Below are positions 55,501 through 64,000 of a DNA stretch of 64,000 nt, one piece after another. The first letter of the stretch is position 1. Every line of letters starts with the position of its first letter. The notes beneath the pieces were generated by a model. That model did not search any database and was not told where the DNA came from. It saw nothing but the letters and a program-made list of their open reading frames with translations. The DNA comes from Byssothecium circinans (taxonomy: Eukaryota; Ascomycota; Dothideomycetes; Pleosporales; Massarinaceae): the NCBI GenBank assembly GCA_010015675.1, contig ML976977.1:12391-76390 (forward strand), read 5' to 3'. Position numbers and translations under genes: made by a program.

Positions 55501-57518
55501 GCATAGTCTTGCGCAACCACATAGAGCTTCAGACACATCAGCACCTAGCTGGGTTTATTCCCATTATAAGCGATGCACTGGTCGCTGGACAAGAAGAGCT
55601 CCAAGTATCCGCTATCCGGCTTCTGAGCACCATCATCAAAGTACCGATGCAAGAATTGGACGATAATTGCCCGGTTTATGTGGCAGAAGCTGTCAGAGCG
55701 ATCAAAGGCGCGCCGTCTTCCAACACCGTGATTGCTCAAGCGTCATTGAAGCTGGTCACAGCGGTCTTGCGAGACAGACCCAATGTTGAGGTCAAGGAGC
55801 GCCATCTGGCAGAGCTTTTGAAGCGTATTCGTCCAGATCTAGATGAACCCGACCGACAAGGCGTCACGTTTGGTTTCCTCAAAGCAGTCATGAATCGCAA
55901 AGTGATCATCACTGAAGTTTACGAGATCATGGACAAGGTTGCTGTCATCATGGTGACGAACCATACGAAGGCTTCACGAGATCTCGCTCGAAGTAGCTAT
56001 TTTCACTTCCTGATGGACTACCCGCAAGCGAAGAATCGGTTCAAAAAGCAAGTCGAGTTCTTGCTCAAAAATTTACGGTACGACCATGTGGAGGGAAGGC
56101 AATCAGTAATGGAGGCCCTCAATCTGATGCTTTCCAAAGTCGGTGATGACGTCCTGCAGGAGGAGCTCGGCATGATGTTCATTCCCCTTGTTCACTCGTT
56201 AGTCAACGATGACTCGAACGATTGCCGGATGATGGTTGGCGCTCTTCTAAAAAAGGTTTTTGAACGGGCAGATGCACCACGGTTGAAGAGCTTCACAATG
56301 GATCTCAAGAGCTGGATAGAGCAAGATCAAGACGCTGGAATGAAACGTCTTGGTATTCAGTGCTGGGGGTTGTACCTTGAGGTGTTGGAACCAAAGCCGA
56401 AGGAGCTGACCTTCGTTTTGGAGCGGCTCCAGGAGACTCTTTCTCGATGTCTCGATCGACGCGATGATGATGATTGGGAACTCATTTACTACACGGTATT
56501 GGTCTTCACGAAACTATGCAAGTCATTCCCCGACACGATGTTCTCGCCAGGCCGGGAGGATCTCTGGGTTGCACTACAAACTTGCGTCTCATATCCCCAT
56601 GCCTGGGTCAAACTTACTGCCGCCAAGCTGCTTGGGACATACTTTGCCGATTTTGCTACCACGAACGGTGATGCAGGTCTCGGTGCCTTGCCATTAAAGG
56701 GCTCTCGAGGTCTGCGTTTGACTGAAGGCGAGATGGTCAAGCTCTGCAATTGTTTCTTGAAGAATTTAGAACATAACGACGTCAGCGAAGACTTGTGTGC
56801 GCAAAGTGTTCGCAATGTAGCATTCTTGGGACGATGCTTTGCCGCTAACGGTGCAACATGGAACTGGCATAAAGCACAAGACGTTAACGAAGCTGTAGAT
56901 GCAGGTGCAATGGATGAGGAGGTGGATGTGGGTGTTGCCATGTCAGAGGAAGAATGGGGTGGTTTCTCTCCTTCCCCGGAGTCTGTCAAAACTAAGAAGC
57001 CGGAAGCTTCTCCTCCAACTGCTGTCCACCGCCTCCTCACCCGTCTCTCTGGACTCATCCGCCGAGAGACCCGGATCATGAGGTTATCTTCCCTCTATCC
57101 GAAGTCAGCGACGATGACGCTTCTGGAAACCCTGACCAACAAACTGGACACGTCCTCTCTCGCCTCCTCGCTACCGCATCTGCTAACCACGCTTTCAACC
57201 CTCACTGATCCTGCAACAACGATCCCGCGGTCCACAGATCCAGCTTTCAACGACACCTACCGCGCTCTCATCGACAAAGCCAGCGAGATTATGAATATAT
57301 TGCAAAAGCGCATGGGCACACAGGAGTATCTCAAAGTTATAGGCGATGTGCAGAAGGGTGTGAGGCATCGGCGAGAGGAGAGGAAACAAAAGAGGAGAAT
57401 CGAGGCAGTTGCTGCGCCGGAGAAATGGGGTAAGGAGAAGCAGCGGAGGAATGAGGTGAAGAAGGTGAAGAGGAAGGAGAGGAATGCCGAGCATAGGGGG
57501 AAGAGACGTGGGTGGTGA
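49573..57518 (+). CDS. UTP20: U3 snoRNP / small-subunit processome protein Utp20
   Basis: Two exons (49573-50927 and 50981-57518) with one intron (GTATTT donor, CTAAC branch) encode about 2,630 aa, slightly longer than the yeast protein (about 2,490). The start MAAMSRGPVAKPRAHKHTKG leads to FQSFSDRIVKLKIEPVRR, a Utp20 hallmark, followed by a very long HEAT-type helical solenoid, including KFVNPKVLYRSAEVYEALL and a DRIM-like central region. The C-terminus is a basic nuclear/nucleolar tail (KKVKRKERNAEHRGKRRGW). Utp20 is a scaffold of the 90S pre-ribosome needed for 18S rRNA processing. No frameshift is seen across 6.5 kb of exon 2. The upstream 5' region has a CAC-repeat stretch just before the ATG. 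Confidence 0.95.
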
Positions 57519-57749
57519 GTGAGGAGGACCGTTGATGGATGGATCTTTTGCGTGAGCATGGCGATGGCGTTACGGAAGGAAAAAAACGGCAGCGCTTTGT
57601 ATGTAGAGAAGAATTTGATAAACGATACCCTCTTCTAGTCTATTCTACTGCTCATGTCTACGTCACTTGTACATACCACTGTCGTTTGATCAAGACATGC
57701 CTTGGCGAGATCTATAACTGTTCAATGAACGCTGCTTTAGGGACTCACC
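57519..57749. other. 3' region of UTP20
   Basis: No gene is supported; it runs up to the left end of the inverted-repeat element. Confidence 0.4.
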
Positions 57750-57951
57750 CTATCGCGTAGCACTAGAAGTAGGATGTAGCGCAGCTACCTAACCTCACTC
57801 TTAAGACAGTAAGACCTTATCCTTTGAATGAAGTACTAGACGCTGTATCCCTCTTTGATAGGTTTCGACGGGAGGGGAACCCTATGCTATTTCTCCACAT
57901 ATTTGTCTACAGCGGGAGCCTTGCATCCTACTTTTTCTGCTACACGAGAAC
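57750..57951 (-). mobile_element. Small inverted-repeat element, copy 2
   Basis: A 202-bp relative of the element at 36988-37160, in opposite orientation. The left end starts CTATCGCGTAGCACTAGAAG then TAGGATG. The right end reversed starts TTCTCGTGTAGCAGAAAAAG then TAGGATG. Shared internal blocks in the same order are CTCCCGCTGTAGA, AGAGGGATACAG, TCTTACTGTCT and GAGTGAGGTTAG (on the reverse strand). It is about 30 bp longer than copy 1, mainly in the region near 57870-57900. The target duplication is unclear (CACC on each side at most). Confidence 0.78.
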
Positions 57952-58016
57952 CACCTCCAATCCCATCCCGTGATACCATGCCATTTCATCATCAGAGCAC
58001 CCAGAGCGTCCCTTCT

Positions 58017-58655
58017 TCACGGCGTAAGAACCTTGACCACAGCAACCGCAAAACAAACCCAAGCCCCAAAATCCACAGTCGCCATCCGAACTTTATGCAC
58101 GCCAACCCACTCCCTCACACTCTCCACCGCCAACCCCTTTTCATTCTCCCCCAACGCCTCGCCCTTGGCCTGCTGCTTGACACAAAGCCGGAACAGACGT
58201 TCTACGCTCCACATAACGCCCGGCACGAAAGCATAGTGGGCGACTGCGGCAGCCAATCCGGCCATGTATATTTTCTTGCTTTCTCCGAGACCTTCGGGGA
58301 AAAGGAGTACGTTTGCGAGGGCAGAGTATGTGGTGACGCTGTTGAGACCGATGACGGAGAAGAGTCCGGTGTGGAAGAAGTTGACGTACCAGATTGGTAT
58401 GACTATGTCTTTTGCTGCGGCGACTTCGTTGTTATTGTCCCTGATTGGTGGCGCATCGGTGGATTCGGACTTGATGATGGAGCGGGTGAGTTTGGAGTCT
58501 GTTCGTGGTGATTTGAGAAACGCGGTGGTTGTGAGCCATTCCATGTAAGCATGGGTGAGTGAGGCGGTGCTGCTGAGGAGGGGCGCGAGGCGTAGCGCAG
58601 TCAACGCTGGTGCTGAGAGCGTGAGAGTGAGGCCGAAAACGTTTGTCGTCGCCAT
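58017..58655 (-). CDS. Small integral membrane protein, DUF1772-like
   Basis: A single exon of 212 aa starting MATTNVFGLTLTLSAPALTA at 58655, in strong context (CACCATGGC); an earlier ATG at 58742 lacks support. Four hydrophobic stretches are visible: the first at the N-terminus, IPIWYVNFFHTGLFSVIGLN, YMAGLAAAVAHYAFVPGVMW, and VDFGAWVCFAVAVVKVL at the end. The spacing and the conserved WVGVHKVRMATVDFGAW motif (compare Wxx.HxxRxxxVD) resemble DUF1772 anthrone-oxygenase-like membrane proteins. There is no polyketide gene nearby, so a role in secondary metabolism is not indicated. The function is unknown. Confidence 0.72.
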   Translation of the reverse strand: MATTNVFGLTLTLSAPALTALRLAPLLSSTASLTHAYMEWLTTTAFLKSPRTDSKLTRSIIKSESTDAPPIRDNNNEVAAAKDIVIPIWYVNFFHTGLFSVIGLNSVTTYSALANVLLFPEGLGESKKIYMAGLAAAVAHYAFVPGVMWSVERLFRLCVKQQAKGEALGENEKGLAVESVREWVGVHKVRMATVDFGAWVCFAVAVVKVLTP

Positions 58656-58853
58656 GGTGGAGGTGGAGATGTCTTTTTCTTTCTGCAGGTGATGGATGAG
58701 TGAAGACATGCAGGTCTTAAAAAGGACGGGAAGATGACCCACGATGTCGCTCTAGTGCTTACATCACGCGATTGTCACCTGTTTGGGCCAACTGCGAGCT
58801 TATTTGGTGGTCGGGGTGTCGGGGTAAATGTCGGAGCAATTCACATGGAATCG

Positions 58854-60402
58854 CTATTGAACGGGGCAAGTTGCATCTGTCCGTTCTTTTATCCAACCCG
58901 CCACCGATGGCGGGAAAGATGTTTTGCCCCTTTCCGACTTCTGCTCTGGCGAGTCCGGCTGCCTTGTACTGGCAACCATACGCGCAAGACCCTCCTCTCC
59001 GTCGTAGTATCTTTCCAGCCAAGCCTCCACAGCCCTACCTTCAAATTTGGCTCTCTTCATAACCCACCAGAGGTCACCGCTTTCCAACTTTCGGAACCAC
59101 CACAGCAGCAGCAACAAAGCTCTCGGGTCTTTGATCTCCAACATGTTCTTGAATTCCGGTGGAATGAAGGCCATGAACAGTAAAAACTCGACAACATTGT
59201 CCTGAGTCAATTTGAGGCCATGGAGACGGGAAAGTATGACAATCGGGAAGTAGTATACGTTGTTCTGAGGAGTCGACTGCGGTGTTATATTGAACAATCG
59301 TTTCAGATGGTCGGGCAGGTAAGAGAGATTGGGTTTGCTGACCCAATCAGGCGTCTTTACGTTGTTCATCTTCTGTGCGATGTCGTGAAAGATGGAGTCG
59401 GGCCTTGATGGATTGGCTACCTGCCAGATGGCCTTCTTCCCTTCACTCAATTTCAGCCAGTCAAGGTCTGTGGGTTCTGATGGCTTCAGGGGCCATGCGG
59501 CCTCGGCTTTGGACGCTTCTACGTAGGCAAAACTGGCGGCACCGAGTAATGCACCCGTTGCCCATATAGCATCTCGAGATGACGGCGGTATGGGCTTTGA
59601 TAGGACGTTGTTGAACAGTTTGGTGGCCGTGTTCCAGTGTTGGAGTGAAGCGTGGTGATACTTTGCGCCAATGTCTTCGTTTTCAGGCGTGGCGAGGTAT
59701 GCATCATGCATCAAGGTCAGGCTTAGCACCATGTGCATAAGGAATGGGTGCTAGTTTAGGTCAGTCATGTGTATTTTTGGCCAGCAAGTTGTAAGGAGGA
59801 AATAAGGTGCTGCAACAGCGCCAGGAAAACGTACATGGAAGGTAAGATGCGATATGCAGTCTCGATAAGTGGGTACTGTCTGGCTGTTTCCTATCGTCAT
59901 GACTGTACGCTCTTTGAAGCGTCTCAAGATTTCCATATGTTCCTCGGTGAAGGTCCAGAAAGAGACTCTGCGCAACGTTGAAGAGCCAGTCCCATCGGCC
60001 TTAGGATCCAAGCCTGGCAAACTAGTGTTGACCGAAGCGTTCACCATCGACGCCATTGTTTTGTTGATAGAGACCGGTGACTTGTGGGGTGCTACGGAGA
60101 AATCAATGACCTTTTCTGTAGGCGACGCCTGGAACAAATCCACTTGGAATGATCCTTGAGCTGCAAGGTCCAAGGACGGTTTTGAGCCATCGTAGTCGCA
60201 CGAGACGCCATATGCAACACACTTTCTACATCGAGGTCTCGTTTCGTCACACTATGACGGATCAGATCGAAGACTTTTTTGGGAACGATGATCATACCTT
60301 GACACGCCTTAGTTTACAGTTCCCGCAGCCTTTTCGAGATTTGACGTGAGCTCTCCTCTTCCGGTCAGGCCCATCTTGAAATCTTGACACGACAGCGGGC
60401 AT
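58854..60402 (-). CDS. Zn(II)2Cys6 transcription factor, Upc2-like architecture
   Basis: Three exons (60402-60298, 60251-59835, 59750-58854) give 472 aa. The zinc cluster spans the first intron: GCGNCKLRRVK then CDETRPRCRKCVAYGVSC, spacing CX2CX6CX6CX2CX6C (Cys26 to Cys53), preceded by a basic RKRRAHVKSRK. The regulatory domain starts HPFLMHMVLSLTLMHDAYLA, as in Upc2/Ecm22-like sterol-uptake regulators and the large related family in filamentous fungi. Start MPAVVSRF at 60402 is chosen for the basic lead-in; ATG 60486 is an in-frame alternative. The targets are unknown. The last third carries WWFRKLESGDLWWVMKRAKF. Confidence 0.85.
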
Positions 60403-61663
60403 AGCTGAAGTGTCTAGTGGGTAATGGCTGGACTGATGGACGAATCGATTGATCCACGCCTTCCCGGTCACCAAGCAGCAGAGCACTAACGTGGTTTCGT
60501 ATCTCCAAACTAGCCGGGAAAGCTGATGGTTACTTTTCCAAATCTATTCCGGGTCTGCGACGCGTCGAATAAGGTATTTGTATGGTGTCCGTGAGGGAGT
60601 GTATGCTGAGGTTCCGCCATCGCTGGGAGCTTATGTTACGACTTCAGTACACGCTAGACGGATGCGCTAACCCAATGTCGTATTTACCGCCCCCGTTGTT
60701 CGCTGATTCGCCAGCCCGGGGCGACGTTGAACGGTAGATTCTCAAGCAAGGCTTTCGTTGATCCTGAGCCTACTTGAATCCTACCCATGACATAGATGAA
60801 GATGCCAAGATCCGCCGTATTGAGGGCATTTACCGTCTTTCTTATTGTGGTACGACGGCAGAGGCGAGGGAGAGTGGCTGCTTGAAGTAAGCGATTGAGC
60901 ACAACACCGATTCTCCTGGGAGCAAGGGAGACCACAGCTAACTTCCAGTCATCGCGACGACATGCTTACCGGTGTCTTGTATCGAGACACTAATCGCAGT
61001 CGTAAAGTTTGGTACACTGCGGCATTGAATCGAAGTTCTCAAAATTACATTATTTCCCAGGAAAGTGCTTGCCAAACTCAGGAGCATGTTCCTCGTACAA
61101 TTTGTCTACGCTGGAATGTTCGGCCGGAAAAGGTATTGTCGGTAACATGAGGAGCGCACAATACAATAGAAGATAAGAGACGGGCCGTTGGACTTATAAG
61201 GGGCTGAATTTAAGAAGATGAGGTTGCGCGGCTTGTAAGAGGAAGGTACCTTTGACACCCTTGCTATTGGCTCAACGTCACATCGCAGTCACATTCCCTA
61301 GACATTGACAGGCAAACTCTGGTAGCGACTCCTGTCAATCCGCAGGTGTGGAATCCTCACATGGCACTTGTCAAAAGGAAGAACAGATTTAAACCTTTTC
61401 AACGTTTCGTATTTCACATATACCTACACCAATCCGTCCACGCCCCCCCAAAATATAGCGTACAGAAAGTTAAAACATCAAACAATATCTAAGGAGACAG
61501 CGCATCTATCGATGGCGTGCAATACCGGTATTTCCCAAACCCCTTTGACTTTGAACCCCCGGAGACCCTTGCAATAAGATTTACACATGCGCCTCCGCTT
61601 TTGCAAACGCCTGCCCCATGCTAGTGGTTTTCTCCACTTCTCTTCTCTTCATTATCCCGTCGC
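60403..61663. other. Long intergenic interval upstream of the transcription factor
   Basis: About 1.26 kb with no gene I can support. It should contain the promoter of the Zn2Cys6 gene and the terminator of the glucanase gene. Short open frames are present without domain-like sequence. Confidence 0.4.
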
Positions 61664-63112
61664 TTACGAGACGTAGACCTTGCCAACATCGCTGAGCGCA
61701 TTACCGGTGCCAAGCATGTTGTAGGCGCTGTCGAACTGGCCAACGGCAAAGTAGGAGTAACCCTGGCAGTTGGCGTTGCTGTCGAGGTAGGCAAGCGCCT
61801 TCTCCAGGAAGGCCTGGGATTCAGCGACGCTGCGGTTCACAAGAGCGAACTCAGTAACCCAGACCTTGCCGAATTGCTTGATGGCGCTCTCGACGTGGGC
61901 CTTGAAGTCGTCGAAATTGGCGGTTCCATAGCCGTACCAGTGAATGTTGGCGGCGTGGTAGATGGCCTCAGGGCACTGAGTCTTGAACTGGCTGAGCCAG
62001 TCAAGACCGGTTCCCTTGGCGACGTCGGAGGAGACGGACGGACCGACAATCTGAACATCGGGGTGCTTGGCGGCGATGGGGTTCATGTGCGTCTTCCACG
62101 CAGTGCAAGCAGCGGCAACGCCGAGGTTGGCCTGGTCCGCCTTGTCAACCTCGTTGAAACCGAAGACGACCTTGGAACCGGCCTTGATAGCAGCATCGAC
62201 CTTGGTAGACCAGTCACCAGCGTTGGCGAGAGTGCGGAGCGTGGGGATGAAGGGGATGCCACCAATGTCACCACGCGAGTCGGACTCCCAGTTCCAGGCG
62301 AAGCCGGCCTTCATCTTGGAAGCGAAGGACTTGCAGTCGGCAGCGGCATCCCACCTGTAGGCCAGACCACGCTTTCCACCGGAGTAGGAAGGAGCAGAGG
62401 GAGATGAGGGCTTAGCGCTCGCCGAAGACGAAGACGGGACGGCAGCAGAAGAGCTGGGAACAACGACCTTGGACGGGGCGGCGCTGGAAGAGGGAACAGG
62501 AGCCGCGCTCGTCGCCGGAGCGGACGCCTTAGGCGTGGAGGCGGGAACGCTGGCAACCTTGGATGTGGTCGGTTGCTCCTCCTTGATGGCAGACTTGGAT
62601 GGAGATGCGGCGGGCGGAGCGGATGGAGCCGATGGGATAGCGGAGTATTTGGGGCCAGACGAAGCGGGCTGGGCAGACGAAGGGACCTGGACAACAGCAG
62701 AAGAGCTGGAGCTGGAGCCAGGAGTGGAGGAAGCGCCGCCAGCAGGAACAGTGACGGTGACTTTCTCGGTTGCAGTCACGTAGACGGTGGGAGGACCACA
62801 GGCATCGGCGCTCGGGGTGGAGACATCGGCAACATTGACAGGGGCGGAACTCGGCTTGTTCATATAGATGGTGCTGACGACGGTCGTGGTTGAGTAGGTA
62901 GTCTCTTCGACGGAGGTGGTCTTTCTATTGCCAGAGACGGTGGCAGTGCCAGTCGCCGCAGCTGGGCGGGTGGCATTCTGCGATGCCCACCCGCCGGTAG
63001 GGCCAACGAAACCACCGCTGGAGTGGAAGCGAGAGTGGGCGTTGTAGTGAGGGGCGGCGGCAGCGGCCGAGCCGACCAGCGCGAGGAGGCTGATCTTCAT
63101 GTTCGGAGACAT
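61664..63112 (-). CDS. Secreted GH128-type endo-beta-1,3-glucanase with Ser/Thr-rich linker
   Basis: A single exon of 482 aa. Start MSPNMKISLLALVGSAAAAA gives a signal peptide; MKIS at 63100 is an alternative. Residues about 40-270 are Ser/Thr/Pro/Ala-rich (PPTVYVTATEKVTVTVP, then long PSSSAAPS-type runs), typical of O-mannosylated wall proteins. The catalytic domain begins GKRGLAYRWDAAADC and has FAWNWESD, the acid/base in VFGFNEVDK, NIHWYGYG, and the nucleophile in VWVTEFALVN, the TIM-barrel pattern of GH128 (Asl1-like). There is no GPI signal (ends DVGKVYVS). It likely remodels beta-1,3-glucan in the fungal wall. Confidence 0.9.
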   Translation of the reverse strand: MSPNMKISLLALVGSAAAAAPHYNAHSRFHSSGGFVGPTGGWASQNATRPAAATGTATVSGNRKTTSVEETTYSTTTVVSTIYMNKPSSAPVNVADVSTPSADACGPPTVYVTATEKVTVTVPAGGASSTPGSSSSSSAVVQVPSSAQPASSGPKYSAIPSAPSAPPAASPSKSAIKEEQPTTSKVASVPASTPKASAPATSAAPVPSSSAAPSKVVVPSSSAAVPSSSSASAKPSSPSAPSYSGGKRGLAYRWDAAADCKSFASKMKAGFAWNWESDSRGDIGGIPFIPTLRTLANAGDWSTKVDAAIKAGSKVVFGFNEVDKADQANLGVAAACTAWKTHMNPIAAKHPDVQIVGPSVSSDVAKGTGLDWLSQFKTQCPEAIYHAANIHWYGYGTANFDDFKAHVESAIKQFGKVWVTEFALVNRSVAESQAFLEKALAYLDSNANCQGYSYFAVGQFDSAYNMLGTGNALSDVGKVYVS

Positions 63113-64000
63113 TGTGATGCGGCGAGAGTGTGGACGGGGATATCGATACTTCAGGAGAGAGGGTGCAGCTTCGAGCGCAGGAATGACTGCCGACCAGGGC
63201 TGTTGCAACGGTACAAGGAGAGTGAGATTGTGTACAGATACAAGCAATGAATGCAACGAGCGAGTGCCCAAAGGAGAGAACGCAACAGACCGGTGGAGAG
63301 GCAAAGAGCGAGGTGCGGGCGGCCTGAGGGTACGGGGAGCGGAGAGCTAATATAGGAGAGCGGCAGTAGGCAGTATGCTAACTTGAGCACACGGGCTGCG
63401 GGCATTGCAACCTGCATGTGCAAGGTTCGGCGGCAGTCAGCAAAAAAAAGGAATAAACAACACACTCTTCCAGGCTAGCTGCTCCCAGAGCGCCACCGCA
63501 ATCAACGCTGCAGCCACTCAGGCGCCAGCCCTCCACGCCTACGCAGGGGCGGACATTCACAGACATTCACCCGCAGCGCGGCGCCGACCACTCACAGCCG
63601 GCCGCCATCCCAAAGCGGCGTAGTGCGGCCTGCAGGATCGGCGCACTAAAAGCTTGTCTGCTGTGCCTCCCGTGGCGCCGCTCCATTCGACGCCGCTGTT
63701 TCAACTCTCAGGAACCGCCGTGACAACAGCAGGCTTTCCAGGTGCGGACGCCTACGTAACATGGCCGAAGTCTGTCCAGGCTCTGTCGTGGTCCCACACG
63801 GTGACATCTCCATTCTCGACTCCCGATGGCGATGCGGATCCACAGCCCTCCGTGGCATGGCTTGGGATGGCATGGCACCATTGACATGTGCTGAGGGTCG
63901 AATCCGGCTTCATCCTGCGCCGTCTCATCTCCGTCCCTGAATCTCCGCCTGGAGACAACGAGGAGATGGCGATGACGTTGGCCGACACCAGGCTGACTGG
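63113..64000. other. Right edge, glucanase promoter and unassigned sequence
   Basis: Upstream region of the glucanase with an A-run near 63444-63451. Open frames at 63646-63990 on both strands may belong to a gene beyond the window, but nothing recognisable is encoded. Confidence 0.4.

Noticed and set aside
37128..57950. Similar short frames ending in HPTFSATRE at 37128 and 57855 taken as a repeated gene
   Set aside because: The likeness comes from the TIRs of the two small inverted-repeat elements, not from a coding sequence.
58017..60402. Membrane protein plus Zn2Cys6 regulator as a secondary-metabolite cluster
   Set aside because: No backbone synthase or tailoring enzymes nearby; neighbours are UTP20 and a cell-wall glucanase.
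1..64000. CRISPR array, tRNA genes or telomeric repeats
   Set aside because: No regularly spaced direct repeats, no cloverleaf with a TTCRANYC arm in proper context and no TTAGGG array were seen; the genome type is eukaryotic. A tRNA scan would settle the tRNA question.

Overview
The window looks like a chromosome segment of a filamentous ascomycete (Pezizomycotina, most likely Dothideomycetes; the class is inferred from gene content and style). The support is short GT-AG introns of about 48-130 nt, often with CTAAC or CTGAC branch sites, about 50-55% GC genes next to AT-rich islands, and repeats carrying dense C-to-T changes at CpA on both strands, the mark of repeat-induced point mutation (RIP). 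Intron-exon models were joined by eye. For nearly every multi-exon gene the exon lengths sum to a multiple of three, which is an internal check.

Region 1 (1-15.8 kb) is a gene-free, RIP-degraded repeat island. It holds several copies of a Fot1/pogo-type DNA transposon with long inverted repeats and TA target duplications. One copy has two complete copies inserted inside it. Another is split by a 7.5-kb chromodomain Ty3/Gypsy retrotransposon with 475-bp LTRs and a 5-bp target duplication; that retrotransposon also carries an antisense cysteine-rich/coiled-coil reading frame. Region 2 (15.8-24.3 kb) is a transition zone. It has an MFS transporter relic ending in a 140-bp inverted-repeat element, two low-complexity protein genes, the divergent mitochondrial pair ATM1 and AIM24, and a decayed alpha/beta-hydrolase. 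Region 3 (24.3-26.3 kb) is a second, milder RIP-type island whose right end is the ghost of a HIT zinc-finger gene.

Region 4 (26.4-63.1 kb) is a dense gene region: APC/C subunit CDC27 (with an apparent one-base frameshift), PEX7, a CUE-AlkB-GRF dioxygenase, a membrane kelch protein, a small secreted protein, a mitochondrial PPR protein divergent from mitoribosomal protein bS18m, a Frag1/DRAM/Sfk1 membrane protein, a secreted GH5 beta-mannanase, a FrnE-like DsbA protein, a secreted HNH-type nuclease, a CwfJ/Drn1 protein divergent from the giant rRNA-processing factor UTP20, a small four-helix-type membrane protein, a Zn2Cys6 transcription factor and a secreted GH128-type glucanase. Two copies of one small non-autonomous inverted-repeat element lie at 37.0 and 57.8 kb.

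There is no operon or obvious metabolite cluster. The clearest functional arrangement is divergent pairing: ATM1/AIM24 and PPR/bS18m are both mitochondrial pairs whose shared promoters carry a CAATTGG motif, and DRN1/UTP20 is an RNA-processing pair. The most unusual items are the nested transposon stack, the RIP-decayed HIT-finger gene beside CDC27, the CDC27 frameshift, the antisense frame in the Gypsy element, and the new inverted-repeat element families.
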